The notes beneath the pieces are model-generated. The model saw nothing but the letters and a program-made list of their open reading frames with translations. It was not told where the DNA came from and ran no database searches. Position numbers and translations under genes: made by a program. Positions 24,492-32,904 of a stretch of 48,001 nt of DNA are shown here, in pieces (position 1 is the stretch's first letter; every line of letters begins with the position of its first letter). Origin of the DNA: Actinomadura soli (lineage in GTDB: Bacteria > Actinomycetota > Actinomycetes > Streptosporangiales > Streptosporangiaceae); assembly GCF_005889715.1 (NCBI RefSeq), contig NZ_VCKW01000031.1:1-48001 (forward strand), written 5' to 3'.

Positions 24492-25300
24492 CCGCGCATT
24501 CCAGAAGAATCAACCCCCTCAGCGGCCTTCGTCGTGATCAGGCATTCTTCGCCGGAGCACATGATCACGCGGAGGCCGTTGCACTCTCTGAGGAAGCCCC
24601 TCAACCCGCACGCAAATAGTGACCTTCCGATCACGTGCGGGACCCAAGATCATTCTCGGCGCTATCGGCTGTCCTCAGGTTCCTCAACCCCGGAGAAGTT
24701 CGGACGCGGACTCCACGCCGTCAACGAAGATCCCCTGCGAACGAAGATCATCGCGGTTGCCATTGCTTGGGTTCTAAGCCGCGGGACCGGTCCCCGTGCA
24801 GCGCCCTTATCGTCGGCATCTCACTATCGGCGAGGAGACGACGATGGCGGCCGAACAGGACCTCGGCACGGTGGTCGAAAGCCACGAGACCGACAATTCG
24901 CGCCGGAGATGGATATTCGCCATCGCTGCGCCGCTGGGTGCGGGTGATCACCGGCATCACGGACAACGCGACGTCGCTCTGCGAGACGGTCCGGCGGGCG
25001 GCGGAGGACGGCGGTCGGCCCAGTCGGGGCCCCACCTGAGCTTGATGGATCACACACAGCAACCGTCTGTTTCGGCAGGCTTGGCCACGCACGCGAAGAT
25101 CAGAGGTCGTCAAGCTGAGACACCGTCTCCCAACTTTGTCGTCGTTTCCCATGAGTGGGGCCGGTGCGTTCTGAACTACGGTTGCGACGTGTTCGCCAGC
25201 CTTCGCAACAACGGTGGCTACGGAAATGCGGTCGCGACATTCTTTCTGCTCAATGAACTCAGGTCCGGATGGGTGTCCAAGTGCTCTGGCGCGACCCCTA
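24492..25300. other. Intergenic/relic region
   Basis: A plus-strand ATG at 24844 with a good GAGGAG site opens 'MAAEQDLGTVVESHETDNSR' then 'RRWIFAIAAPLG', like the N-terminus of a small membrane protein, but loses its sense after about 32 residues. A neighbouring frame reads 'RVITGITDNATSLCETVRRA', so an indel is possible. From 25040 to 25300 GC is lower and nothing is recognised. I do not call an intact gene here. Confidence 0.3.
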
Positions 25301-25972
25301 TTAGGGTGCCGGGCCGTCGTGGTCCAGGAGGCCCGCACGGTGGGCGAGCAGCGCGGCCTGGACGCGGTTGGTGACGCCGAGGCGGGCGAAGATCCGGTTC
25401 GCGCGGCTCTTCACGGCCGGGGCGGACAGGCCGAGTTCCGCGCCGATCTCGGCGTTCGATCGGCCCCGGGCGATCAGCAGCAGGACGTCGGTCTCGCGGT
25501 CGGTGAGCAGTTCCAGCGGGTCGTCCTCGACGGGTGGCGGGAACGCGACGTAGCTGCGGACCAGCCGGTCGGTGATCGAGGGCGCGAGCGTGGTCTCGCC
25601 CCGGACGACCGCGCGGACGGCGTCCGCGAGGTGGTCGGGCGAGGTGTTCTTGAGCAGGAAGCCGCTCGCGCCCGCGCGCAGCGCCGCGTGAACGTACGCG
25701 TCCAGGTCGAAGGTCGTCAGCACGATCACGCGTGGCGGCGTCCCGGGGTGCGGCCAGTCGCGCAGCAGGCGGCCGGTGGCCTCGACGCCGGACAGGCCCG
25801 GCATCCGCACGTCCATGACGACCACGTCCGGGCGGTGTGCGAAGGCGGCGGCGACGGCCCGCTCGCCGTCGGCGGCGAGCGCGACCACGCGCAGGTCGTC
25901 GTGGCGGTCGACGACCATCCGCAGGCCGCTGCGGACCATCTCCTGGTCGTCGGCGATCAGCACCCGGATCAT
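25301..25972 (-). CDS. NarL/LuxR-type response regulator
   Basis: The 223-residue protein has a receiver domain with 'IADDQ' (acidic pocket), phospho-acceptor Asp54 in 'VVVMDVRMPG', switch Thr in 'VLTTFD' and conserved Lys in 'GFLLKNTSP'. A C-terminal LuxR helix-turn-helix follows: 'LTDRETDVLLLIARGRSNAE' with 'LGLSAPAVKSRANRIFARLG'. Its ATG overlaps the stop of the histidine kinase gene by four bases, so it is that kinase's partner. Likely targets are its own operon and the divergent exported hydrolase genes. Intact. Confidence 0.95.
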   Translation of the reverse strand: MIRVLIADDQEMVRSGLRMVVDRHDDLRVVALAADGERAVAAAFAHRPDVVVMDVRMPGLSGVEATGRLLRDWPHPGTPPRVIVLTTFDLDAYVHAALRAGASGFLLKNTSPDHLADAVRAVVRGETTLAPSITDRLVRSYVAFPPPVEDDPLELLTDRETDVLLLIARGRSNAEIGAELGLSAPAVKSRANRIFARLGVTNRVQAALLAHRAGLLDHDGPAP

Positions 25973-27105
25973 CGCGCGCCCGCCGCGGGCAGGACGGCCC
26001 GGACGCGCCAGCCGCCTTGGTGCGGGCCCGCCTCCAGCGTCCCGCCGTAGAGCGCCGCCCGCTCCCTCAGCCCGATGAGCCCCAGCCCTGAGCCGTGCGC
26101 AGAGTCGGACCCGGGCCGGTGGCCGGGGACCTCGGGGCCGTTGGTGACGGTGACGGTGAGCGGGGATTCGGTCATCGTGATCTCCACGTCGGTGGGGCCC
26201 GCGTGCTTGACGACGTTGGTGAGCGCCTCCTGGAGGATCCGGTAGACGGAGGTCTCCGTCGCCGGACCGAGGCCGGTCGGCAGGCTCGGCGGTCCGGCGA
26301 CCCGGCATCCGGACGCTTCCACGACCTTGATCAGCCGGTCCAGGTCGGCGAGCGAGGCGGCCGGTTCGGTCCGCTCCGCGCCGTCCGTGAGCAAGCCGAT
26401 CATGCGCCGCATCTCTGCGAGGGCCTGGTCGGCGGTGGTCGCGATCAGCCGGGCGTGCTCGCCGGGCGGGCCGGTACGGGCAGCGATCGCGATCGCGCTG
26501 ACCTGGCTCGCGACGACGTCGTGCAGATCACCGGCGATGCGGGCGCGCTCGACGCGCACCGCGTGCCGCGCGCTGCGCTCCTGCTCGGCTCGCAGCCGGG
26601 CCGCCAGCTCACGCAGCCTCGCGGCGTCCTCTCGGGCGCGCCGCCGCCCGTCCCCGGCCAGCCAGACGCAGAGCGGGATGCCGATCAGGAAGAGCGTGAG
26701 GACCGCGCCTTCCACGGCGTCCCGGTCGCGCCCGACCGTCCGGGCGAGTTCCGGGACGGCCAGCACGGCCGCGGCGACCCCGGCGGCGGCCCGGCCGCGC
26801 CGCGGGACCGCCCAGCGGGAGACCGAGTACAGCGAGATCAGTACGAAGACCGCCGCGATCTGGACGGACGTGCGGTGCCCGACGGTCGGCAGCCACACGC
26901 AGTACGCGGCGGCGACACCGCAGAACGACGCCCATGGCCGTGAGCGCCGCCACGCCAGCGGGGCGGCGGGCAGGAACATGGCCGCGGCGACCGGCAGGGC
27001 CCACCAGCCGACCGGGACCGATCCGGACGCCGTCCAGCCCACGATCTGCCAGGCCGAGCAGGCTACGGCCAGCGCGGCGTCAGTCCGAAGATGGTGGCTC
27101 GTCAT
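25969..27105 (-). CDS. Sensor histidine kinase (HisKA_3/NarX-DesK type)
   Basis: The 378-residue kinase has an N-terminal membrane domain of four or more helices (residues 10-150), a coiled linker, the HisKA_3 phospho-acceptor His195 in 'RARIAGDLHDVVASQV', and an HATPase domain with N-box 'LQEALTNVVKHAG' (Asn297) and G-box 'GSGLGLIGLRERAALYGG'. The usual 'AHHVS' after the His box is 'ASQVS' here, a mild variation. It is the first gene of a kinase-regulator operon divergent from a serine hydrolase gene, with a 143-base shared promoter region. The stimulus is unknown; cell-envelope stress is common for this class. Confidence 0.94.
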   Translation of the reverse strand: MTSHHLRTDAALAVACSAWQIVGWTASGSVPVGWWALPVAAAMFLPAAPLAWRRSRPWASFCGVAAAYCVWLPTVGHRTSVQIAAVFVLISLYSVSRWAVPRRGRAAAGVAAAVLAVPELARTVGRDRDAVEGAVLTLFLIGIPLCVWLAGDGRRRAREDAARLRELAARLRAEQERSARHAVRVERARIAGDLHDVVASQVSAIAIAARTGPPGEHARLIATTADQALAEMRRMIGLLTDGAERTEPAASLADLDRLIKVVEASGCRVAGPPSLPTGLGPATETSVYRILQEALTNVVKHAGPTDVEITMTESPLTVTVTNGPEVPGHRPGSDSAHGSGLGLIGLRERAALYGGTLEAGPHQGGWRVRAVLPAAGAR

Positions 27106-27139
27106 CACTGGTGATCTATCACGGGACGGACGGGCGGGT

Positions 27140-27153
27140 GCGACCAAAGTCGC
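27140..27153. promoter_or_regulatory. Inverted repeat in the divergent promoter region (possible response-regulator site)
   Basis: GCGAC-CAAA-GTCGC lies between the kinase gene (start 27105) and the serine hydrolase gene (start 27249). CGAC-n4-GTCG sites are a plausible NarL-type binding element in actinomycetes. Assignment to this regulator is inference from position only. Confidence 0.35.
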
Positions 27154-27248
27154 GCGCTGGTTGGTCCTCGCGCTCGACGCCCCGGGCGAGGGTGCGTCCC
27201 TAGCGTCGGCAAGGCCCGATCTTGCTTGGATGACCACAGGGAGGCGTC

Positions 27249-28361
27249 TTGCGCACACCTCTGATCGAACGGCGGCGGTTCCTCGCCGCCACGGCGGCCT
27301 TGCCGGTCGTCGCGGTGTCCGGCGTACCGGCGTGGGCCGCTGACGGCGCCGCGACGCGGACGACCGACGACGAGCGGAGAGCCCGGCGCGTTCTGGACGA
27401 CCTGATCGCACGCGACGGCCTGCCCGGCGCTCAGGCCGTTGTCACCCGTCCCGGGGGGCGGACCACGCAGGTCCTCGCCGGAGCCGGGGACCTGCGCACC
27501 GGACGGCCGTACCCGCATGACGCGAGGCTCCGGACCGCCAGCAACACCAAGACGTTCACCGCGACCACCGTCCTGCAACTCGTCGCCGAGGGACGCCTCG
27601 CCCTGGACGAGCCGATCTCCCGCCGCCTTCCGTGGGTGCCGGGAAAGGCGACGGTCCGGCAGGTCCTGCGGCACGAGAGCGGCTTCCACGACTTCACCGA
27701 GGACGTCAACGAGCACGCGCGCGGCCACTACCGCGCCCGTGACCTCGCCCGTGGCGCCCTGCGCCGTCCGTCCCGGTTCGAGCCTGGGGAGCGCTGGGAG
27801 TACTGCAACACCAACTACGTCCTCGCCGGATTGCTCATCGAGGCCGTGACCGGCCGGCCGGCCGAAAACGAGATCACCCGGCGGGTCATCCGCCCGCTCG
27901 GGCTGAGGCACACCTTCTGGCCGCGCTACCCGGAGCAGGGCCTGCGCGGCCCGCACGCCCGCGCGTACATGCCGCCCGGCCACACCGAGGTCAACTGGAT
28001 CAACACCTCGGTCGTCGGGACCGCCGGAGCGCTGGTCTCCACCGGCCGCGAGCTGAACACGTTCTTCCGGGCCCTGCTCGGCGGACGCCTTCTGCCGCCC
28101 GCAATGCTCGCCGAGATGCGCCGTACCGTTCCCGCCGACATCGCCGAAGGCGCACGATACGGCCTCGGCCTGGCCAGCTTCCCCCTGCCCGGAGGCGGAG
28201 TCTTCTGGGGCCACGGCGGGACGATCGAGGGCACCCGCACACGGGGCGGCGTCACCGGCGCGGGACTGGCCGTCACCGTCGCGGTCAACGAGATCGCCGC
28301 CGATCCGCATGGATCGCAGCACCTCATGGACGCGGCGGCCGCCATCTTGAGGAGCCACTGA
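27249..28361 (+). CDS. Exported serine hydrolase, class C beta-lactamase/DD-peptidase fold
   Basis: The 370-residue protein begins with 'ERRRFLAATAALPVVAV', matching a Tat signal (R-R-x-F-L) with cleavage near A-W-A-A (about residue 31). The catalytic motifs of the class C beta-lactamase/D-Ala-D-Ala carboxypeptidase family are all present: S98-N-T-K101, Y185-C-N187, and 'HGG' near residue 318 in 'FWGHGGTIEG'. It could trim peptidoglycan stem peptides or hydrolyse an ester, amide or lactam. Start TTG at 27249 has a GGGAGG site. The next gene starts within its stop (TGATG), so both are co-expressed, and both are divergent from a two-component system that may control them. Confidence 0.92.
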   Translation: MRTPLIERRRFLAATAALPVVAVSGVPAWAADGAATRTTDDERRARRVLDDLIARDGLPGAQAVVTRPGGRTTQVLAGAGDLRTGRPYPHDARLRTASNTKTFTATTVLQLVAEGRLALDEPISRRLPWVPGKATVRQVLRHESGFHDFTEDVNEHARGHYRARDLARGALRRPSRFEPGERWEYCNTNYVLAGLLIEAVTGRPAENEITRRVIRPLGLRHTFWPRYPEQGLRGPHARAYMPPGHTEVNWINTSVVGTAGALVSTGRELNTFFRALLGGRLLPPAMLAEMRRTVPADIAEGARYGLGLASFPLPGGGVFWGHGGTIEGTRTRGGVTGAGLAVTVAVNEIAADPHGSQHLMDAAAAILRSH

Positions 28362-29977
28362 TGCACGACGCCCACCACAACGTGGCCCGCAACGCGACTC
28401 CCAGCGCCGCACGTGCCACCGCCCGCAAGGCGACGCGCGGCCTCGCCCGCTCCACTGCCCGCAGTGCCGCGCTGACCGCCGCGCTCATCCCCGCGCTCGC
28501 CCTGGGCGCGCTCGCAGCCGCGCCCGCGCCCGGTCCGTCCGCCGATGCCGCAGGCTCCGCCGACTCGGCGGCGATGGCGCGCTTCACCCACCAGCCCGTC
28601 CACTGGGCGGCCTGCCCGGACCAGGATCTCGCCAAGGCGGGCCTGAGCTGCGCCGACATCACTGTCCCACTCGACTACCGGCACCCCGGCGGCCGGACGA
28701 TCAAGGTGGCGATCTCGCGGCTCGCGGCCACCCGCCCGGACCGGCTCGGCGTGCTCCTGCACGGCACCGGCGGCGGTCCCGGCGGCCGCGGGCTCAACGG
28801 CCCGCTGCTCACCTCCGCCGCGATGGGCCCCGCGCTCGCCGGACGCTTCGACCTGATCGGCATGGACCCGCGCGGCGTCGGCCGCAGCACGCGCATCAAC
28901 TGCGGCCTCACCGGCGAATGGTTCAGATCGGCCGGGCTCGACCGCGCGGGCTTCGACGAAACGGTCGCCTACGAGAAGCAACAGGTCGAGCGCTGCCAGC
29001 GGAAGTACCCCGACCTGCTGCCGTACTTCACCACCCGGAACACCGCCCGCGACATGGACCTGATCAGAACGCTCCTGAAGACCCCGAAGATCTCCTACAT
29101 CGGGATCTCCTACGGCACCTACCTGGGCGCGGTGTACACCCAGATGTTCCCCGGCAAGGTCGACCGGGTCGTGCTCGACAGCGCGCTCGACCCTGCCCGG
29201 ACCCCCGCACGGACCTTCCCCGCCCTCGGCGCGGCCAATGAGCGCTACCTCGACGCCTGGGCGCGCTGGACGGCCGGGCACGACGCCGAGTACGGCCTCG
29301 GCCGCACCGGACGCGAGGTCCGCGCCACCGTACAGCGGATCATCGCGCGGGCGGCCCGGCGGCCGCTCCAGATCGGAAGGTACCAGGCGGACGAGCACAT
29401 CATCCCGTCACTGCTGGCCGGGATCCTCGCCGACGACCGCTACTTCGCCGAACAGGCCGGAATCGTGCGCGAGTTGCACCGGGCCGCGCGGGGCGAACGG
29501 TTCGAGCCGTCCGAACTGCTGCGCGAGTACCTCAGCCCGCCCGACGGCGACCTCGACAACGCGCTGTCGATGAACATCGCCATCTTCTGCGGCGACGCGT
29601 CCGCGCCCCGCGACCTCGGCTGGTACTGGCGGAACGTCCGGCGCAGCCGGGCGACGCAGCCGGTCTACGGCCCGCTCGCCAACACCGTGTTCCCCTGCGC
29701 GTTCTGGCCGGGAAAGCCTCTGGAGGCTCCGACCAGGGTCGGCAACGGCCACCCGGCGCTGATCGTCCAGTCGACCGGCGACACCCGGACCGTGTACGAG
29801 GGAGCCATGGCCCTGCACCGCGCATTGCCCGCCTCCCGCATGGTCACGCTCCGGAACGTCCGGCGCCACGGCCTCTACGGGATGTACCCGAACCGCTGCG
29901 TCACCGACGCCGTCAACGCCTACCTAGCGACCGGCAGGCAGCCCGACACGGACGTGACCTGCGACCGGGAACCCTGA
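28361..29977 (+). CDS. Secreted alpha/beta-hydrolase, tripeptidyl aminopeptidase (TAP/SlpD) type
   Basis: The 538-residue protein has a long Ala/Arg-rich N-terminus and a hydrophobic segment (about residues 36-52) that act as an export signal. The alpha/beta-hydrolase core shows the oxyanion region 'LLHGTGGGPGGRG', 'DLIGMDPRGVGRST', the nucleophile elbow 'GISYGTYLG' (Ser250), and the C-terminal TAP-like module with Asp474 in 'STGDTRT' and His503 in 'RRHGLY'. Members remove N-terminal tripeptides or proline-type residues from extracellular peptides. Cys pairs in the lid ('CGDAS', 'FPCAFWPG') fit a secreted protein. It overlaps the upstream serine hydrolase stop by one base. Intact and typical in length. 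Confidence 0.92.
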   Translation: MHDAHHNVARNATPSAARATARKATRGLARSTARSAALTAALIPALALGALAAAPAPGPSADAAGSADSAAMARFTHQPVHWAACPDQDLAKAGLSCADITVPLDYRHPGGRTIKVAISRLAATRPDRLGVLLHGTGGGPGGRGLNGPLLTSAAMGPALAGRFDLIGMDPRGVGRSTRINCGLTGEWFRSAGLDRAGFDETVAYEKQQVERCQRKYPDLLPYFTTRNTARDMDLIRTLLKTPKISYIGISYGTYLGAVYTQMFPGKVDRVVLDSALDPARTPARTFPALGAANERYLDAWARWTAGHDAEYGLGRTGREVRATVQRIIARAARRPLQIGRYQADEHIIPSLLAGILADDRYFAEQAGIVRELHRAARGERFEPSELLREYLSPPDGDLDNALSMNIAIFCGDASAPRDLGWYWRNVRRSRATQPVYGPLANTVFPCAFWPGKPLEAPTRVGNGHPALIVQSTGDTRTVYEGAMALHRALPASRMVTLRNVRRHGLYGMYPNRCVTDAVNAYLATGRQPDTDVTCDREP

Positions 29978-30390
29978 CCGGGTCAGCGCCCTCGTGGCTG
30001 CTTCGAGCCGACTGGTGGGAGCCGTACGAGGCCACCGTGGAGGCGGTGTTCGATGCGATCGAGGAGCCTCAACGCCCGGTTCCGTCAGGCCACCGCCACG
30101 CGGGAACCTCCCCACCGAGCAGGCCGGGCTCAAGGTGCTCTACCTGGTCATCCGCACCCACGCAAGAACCAGCCGAACAGCACCGGCAAACCCCGCTGGA
30201 AGGCCGCCCTCAACGCGCTGCCGCTGCACTACGGTGACCGCATCACCCTGAACTGAAAGCCGATCACTGCCTCACCCGCAGACCTTCAGACAGTCCCCGA
30301 TGCCTGCCGAGGGAGGCGTCGGTCCACGGACGATCCGGAGTGCCGGAGGACGTGTACGGCCTCGTCGGCGACGTCGTGCCTGGCCCGTGC
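29978..30390. other. Intergenic region containing an IS256 remnant
   Basis: Apart from the transposase tail at about 30040-30256, no gene is supported. The stretch 30257-30390 separates it from the convergent NTF2-like gene. Confidence 0.4.
30040..30256 (+). mobile_element. IS256-family transposase C-terminal remnant (frameshifted)
   Basis: Three frames read in order the C-terminal end of an IS256-type (mutator) transposase: 'SLNARFRQAT' (the 'NAIESLNARFR' region carrying the last catalytic Glu), 'GNLPTEQAGLKVLYLVIRT', then 'KPRWKAALNALPLHYGDRI' up to a stop at 30256. Two indels split it and the first 300 residues are absent. No terminal inverted repeat was identified. A separate N-terminal remnant of the same family lies at 32905-33440 in the same orientation. 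Confidence 0.65.
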
Positions 30391-30807
30391 CTACTCGGTG
30401 CTCGGCTGATCGGTGATGGGGAACGAATGGTGCTCGTGCGTGACGACCCACCGGTTGTCCTCGATCCGCAAGCCGAGTGTCAGCCGCAGGCGGTTGGCCG
30501 GGTTGGCGGCCAGTTCTTCGGCGGTGCCGCAACGCAGCAGGGCGTGCGCGAACGCGACGTCGCCGCCGGCGGTGACGTCCAGCGACTCGATCTCGAACGA
30601 GGCGCCGTTCGCCTGCCACTCGAAGAACGGGGGCCAGGTCTCGCGGTAGGCCTCGATGCCGCGGACGCCCTCGAACGGCGGCGGCACATCGAACATCACG
30701 ATGTCCTTGGCGTGGTCGGCGAGCACTCCGTCCATGTCCCCTGAGTGCACGGCCTCGGCCCAGCGCTCTATCAGGGCGCGGATCTGGTCTTCGGCTGCTG
30801 CGGTCAT
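30391..30807 (-). CDS. NTF2-like/SnoaL-type small protein (DUF4440/SgcJ class)
   Basis: The 138-residue protein is a single NTF2-like domain: 'EDQIRALIERWAEAVHSGDM' helix, 'DIVMFDVPPPFEGVRGIEAY' and the closing strand 'RWVVTHEHHSFPI'. Such cone-shaped barrels act as polar-ring isomerases, hydrolases or ligand carriers; this stand-alone class is often labelled SgcJ/EcaC oxidoreductase without evidence. It lies 83 bases downstream of an ECF sigma gene whose own C-terminal domain is also NTF2-like, so co-transcription is plausible. Intact. Confidence 0.85.
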   Translation of the reverse strand: MTAAAEDQIRALIERWAEAVHSGDMDGVLADHAKDIVMFDVPPPFEGVRGIEAYRETWPPFFEWQANGASFEIESLDVTAGGDVAFAHALLRCGTAEELAANPANRLRLTLGLRIEDNRWVVTHEHHSFPITDQPSTE

Positions 30808-30890
30808 CGGTTTCCGTCCTCTCGGGTCGAAGCTCTGTCAGAACTACAACCCGCGCCGGTCCGCGAAATCATCGCGGCGCGCCGAATTCG

Positions 30891-31886
30891 CTATCCGGCC
30901 AGCTCAGCCGGCAGCCCGTACATCGGGAAGCTCGCGTCAAGGAATGAGATCACCTCGGCGACCAGCCCGTCTCGCAGCATCAGCACGTCCAGTCCCGCCG
31001 GGACGTAGACGCCCTTGTCCGCGCTCCACAAGTACGTGCCGAACGCCAACTGCCCGCCGGCCCGCGTCGGCAGGAAGCGCCAACGCTCGCGCATCGGCCC
31101 CACCTCCAGGAAGCCGCGGATGCCGTCGTGTCCCTCGTACCAGGCCGTCTGCGGCGGCATCGAGAATTTCGCGTCCGCCGTCAACATCGCCACCACGGCG
31201 TCGACGTCCCCTGCCTCCCATGCCGCCGCGTATCGCTGGGCGAGGTCGCGCACGCTCGTCTCTCCGAGCGAGGTCAAGGTCTGACTCTGGGTGTTGTCGG
31301 GGAGCAGCCCGGCGGCGGTTTTACGGGCACGCTGAAGGGAGCTGTTGACCGCCGCGACCGAGGTCTCCAGCAGGCTCGCCGTCTCGCCGGCGCCATAGCC
31401 GAGCACGTCGCGTAGGAGCAGGACGGCGCGTTGCGAGGCCGGCAGGTGCTGGAGAGCGGCGACGAAGGCGATCTCCACGCTCTCGCGCGCCACCGCCTGC
31501 TCCTCCGGGGTGAGCCGCGCCGCCCAGTTCATGAGCCGATCCGGGTACGGCTCGAGCCAGACCGTCTCGGCCAGCGGCGCGTGTTCCGGGCTCAGGTCGA
31601 CGGGCAGCTCACGCCGCCCCCTCCGCTCGATCAGCGTCAACGAACGATTCGTCGCGATCTTGTAGAGCCACGGCCGCACCGACCCGCGGTTCTCGAACCG
31701 CTCCAAGCCGCGCCAGGCCCGGTCGAGCGTGTCCTGCACCACGTCTTCGGCATCATGGACCGACCCCAGCATCCGGTAGCAGTGCGCCCGCAGTTCCCCG
31801 AGGAACGGCGCCACCAGCCGTCCGAAGGCCGCCCCGTCCCCATCGCGCGCCGCCGCCAGCAGCTCCTCCGATGTGCCGTCGTCCAT
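30891..31886 (-). CDS. ECF sigma factor with C-terminal SnoaL-like domain (SigG/TIGR02960-like)
   Basis: The 331-residue protein has sigma region 2 ('HCYRMLGSVHDAEDVVQDTL', then 'NRGSVRPWLYKIATNRSL'), a linker, region 4 ('ALQHLPASQRAVLLLRDVLG', 'GAGETASLLETSVAAVNSSL'), and then an NTF2/SnoaL-like domain from about residue 210 ('YAAAWEAGDVDAVVAMLTAD', 'AWYEGHDGIRGFL'). This layout is the ECF sigma class with a fused SnoaL-like domain, which takes part in autoregulation instead of an anti-sigma factor. The ATG at 31886 fits the family N-terminus; a longer frame upstream lacks similarity. The following NTF2-like gene may be a target. Both lie between IS256 relics. Confidence 0.9.
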   Translation of the reverse strand: MDDGTSEELLAAARDGDGAAFGRLVAPFLGELRAHCYRMLGSVHDAEDVVQDTLDRAWRGLERFENRGSVRPWLYKIATNRSLTLIERRGRRELPVDLSPEHAPLAETVWLEPYPDRLMNWAARLTPEEQAVARESVEIAFVAALQHLPASQRAVLLLRDVLGYGAGETASLLETSVAAVNSSLQRARKTAAGLLPDNTQSQTLTSLGETSVRDLAQRYAAAWEAGDVDAVVAMLTADAKFSMPPQTAWYEGHDGIRGFLEVGPMRERWRFLPTRAGGQLAFGTYLWSADKGVYVPAGLDVLMLRDGLVAEVISFLDASFPMYGLPAELAG

Positions 31887-31974
31887 GCCGCCGAACCTAA
31901 CCCACGCTCCCGCAATTTCCGGGAGGCGCGGTCCAGCCAGCGACCGAGACCGGTAAGCCGATCGCAAAGCGTCG

Positions 31975-32118
31975 CGTGAGGGGGTCTTCGGCGCGCTCGA
32001 CGAACAGACCGTCGTCCGGCACCGGCACCCCTCTTTCCAAGCCCTGGCGTCACTGCCCGGCGTCGGCGTTAGGACCGCCGCCGGCCTGCTGGCCACTGTC
32101 GGCACCTCCCGCACCTAA
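31975..32118 (+). mobile_element. IS110-family transposase remnant
   Basis: The frame ending at 32118 reads 'GALDEQTVV' and, after an internal deletion, 'ASLPGVGVRTAAGLLATVG'. This is the helix-hairpin-helix-like 'SMPGVGVRTAA' motif of the IS110 C-terminal (Transposase_20) domain, preceded by the end of the DEDD domain. Only about 45 codons survive of roughly 400. Truncated at both sides and not functional. Confidence 0.6.
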
Positions 32119-32327
32119 CTACGACCACTGCCGGGCCCGCGGAGAGACCCGCGCACAGGCCCCTACTCCACCTCGCCCCGCAGCGCATCAGCGTGCACCT
32201 ACTCGGCCCACTGGCGGACCGGAGCCGCCCGATCAGGCCGACTGACCTGGTGTCCGACTTTGTGTGCGTGATGTCTGCAGCTCAGACAGTCGCGACCGGC
32301 CAGGCGATCCCTTGGCGCCACCCCGAC

Positions 32328-32507
32328 TCAGCCGCCTTCGCGCCATTGGCGCCGCCAGCGTTCCACCGACCGCTTCGAGACCCGCGACGCGGCAGCGATC
32401 TCCCGGTTCTTCTCGCCGACCTCGAAGCGAGCCACGGCCTGGAGCCGCACCCGCTCCCGCGCTGTCCGCTCGGCCTCGGTCAAGCCGCCACCCTGCGGAT
32501 ATCTCAC
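32328..32507 (-). mobile_element. IS630-type transposase N-terminal helix-turn-helix remnant
   Basis: From a GTG at 32507 the minus strand reads 'RYPQGGGLTEAERTARERVR', then 'FEVGEKNREIAAASRVSKRS' and 'VERWRRQWREGG' before a stop. This is the winged-helix DNA-binding N-terminus of IS630-type transposases. The DDE catalytic domain is absent, so this is a decapitated relic. Confidence 0.6.
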
Positions 32508-32658
32508 CGCGCCAGGACTACCGAAGCCATCCGCCCGCCGTCCGACCAACAGCCCGACATCCCCCATTCAAGTTCAGCAGCGACGTCCCACGTCAGCACA
32601 CTCGCGCATGGAATGTCCCGTATGGGGCACATGGCCGTACGCTGCGGAAGGAGCGGAC

Positions 32659-32865
32659 ATGGGACTGCTGAAGCGTTTCTGGCGACGGGGGACGGGACAG
32701 CGGGGCGCGAAGCCGTCGCCGCCGGCGCGACGCCGCGTGCCGACCTTCCGGGAGATGCACGCGAGGATGCGGACCGAGCGCGCCGAGGCCACGCTCCTGG
32801 CGACCGAGGCGAAGATCCATCAGGAAGCCGAACAGTACCGCCGTGGGCGCCGCCGCACCGGCTGA
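32659..32865 (+). CDS. Small basic hypothetical protein
   Basis: A 68-residue frame ('MGLLKRFWRRGTGQRGAKPS' start) has a good ribosome site (GGAAGGAG) six bases before the ATG. It is rich in Arg/Lys, with a predicted helix in the second half ('FREMHARMRTERAEATLLA'). No family is recognised. A second small start, 'MGLFEKLKNRAHAESDES', follows at 32905 and runs into an IS256 transposase relic, so both may belong to a mobile-element context. It may be expressed; function unknown. Confidence 0.45.
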   Translation: MGLLKRFWRRGTGQRGAKPSPPARRRVPTFREMHARMRTERAEATLLATEAKIHQEAEQYRRGRRRTG

Positions 32866-32904
32866 GGAGCTTTCAACGGCGGCGCCAGAGGGGCGGACAA
32901 CCGC

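Larger units (their letters stand above)
31887..32658. other. Intergenic region rich in insertion-sequence scars
   Basis: Holds the sigma gene promoter region, an IS110 fragment (31975-32118), an IS630-type helix-turn-helix fragment (32328-32507) and otherwise non-coding sequence. Confidence 0.5.
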
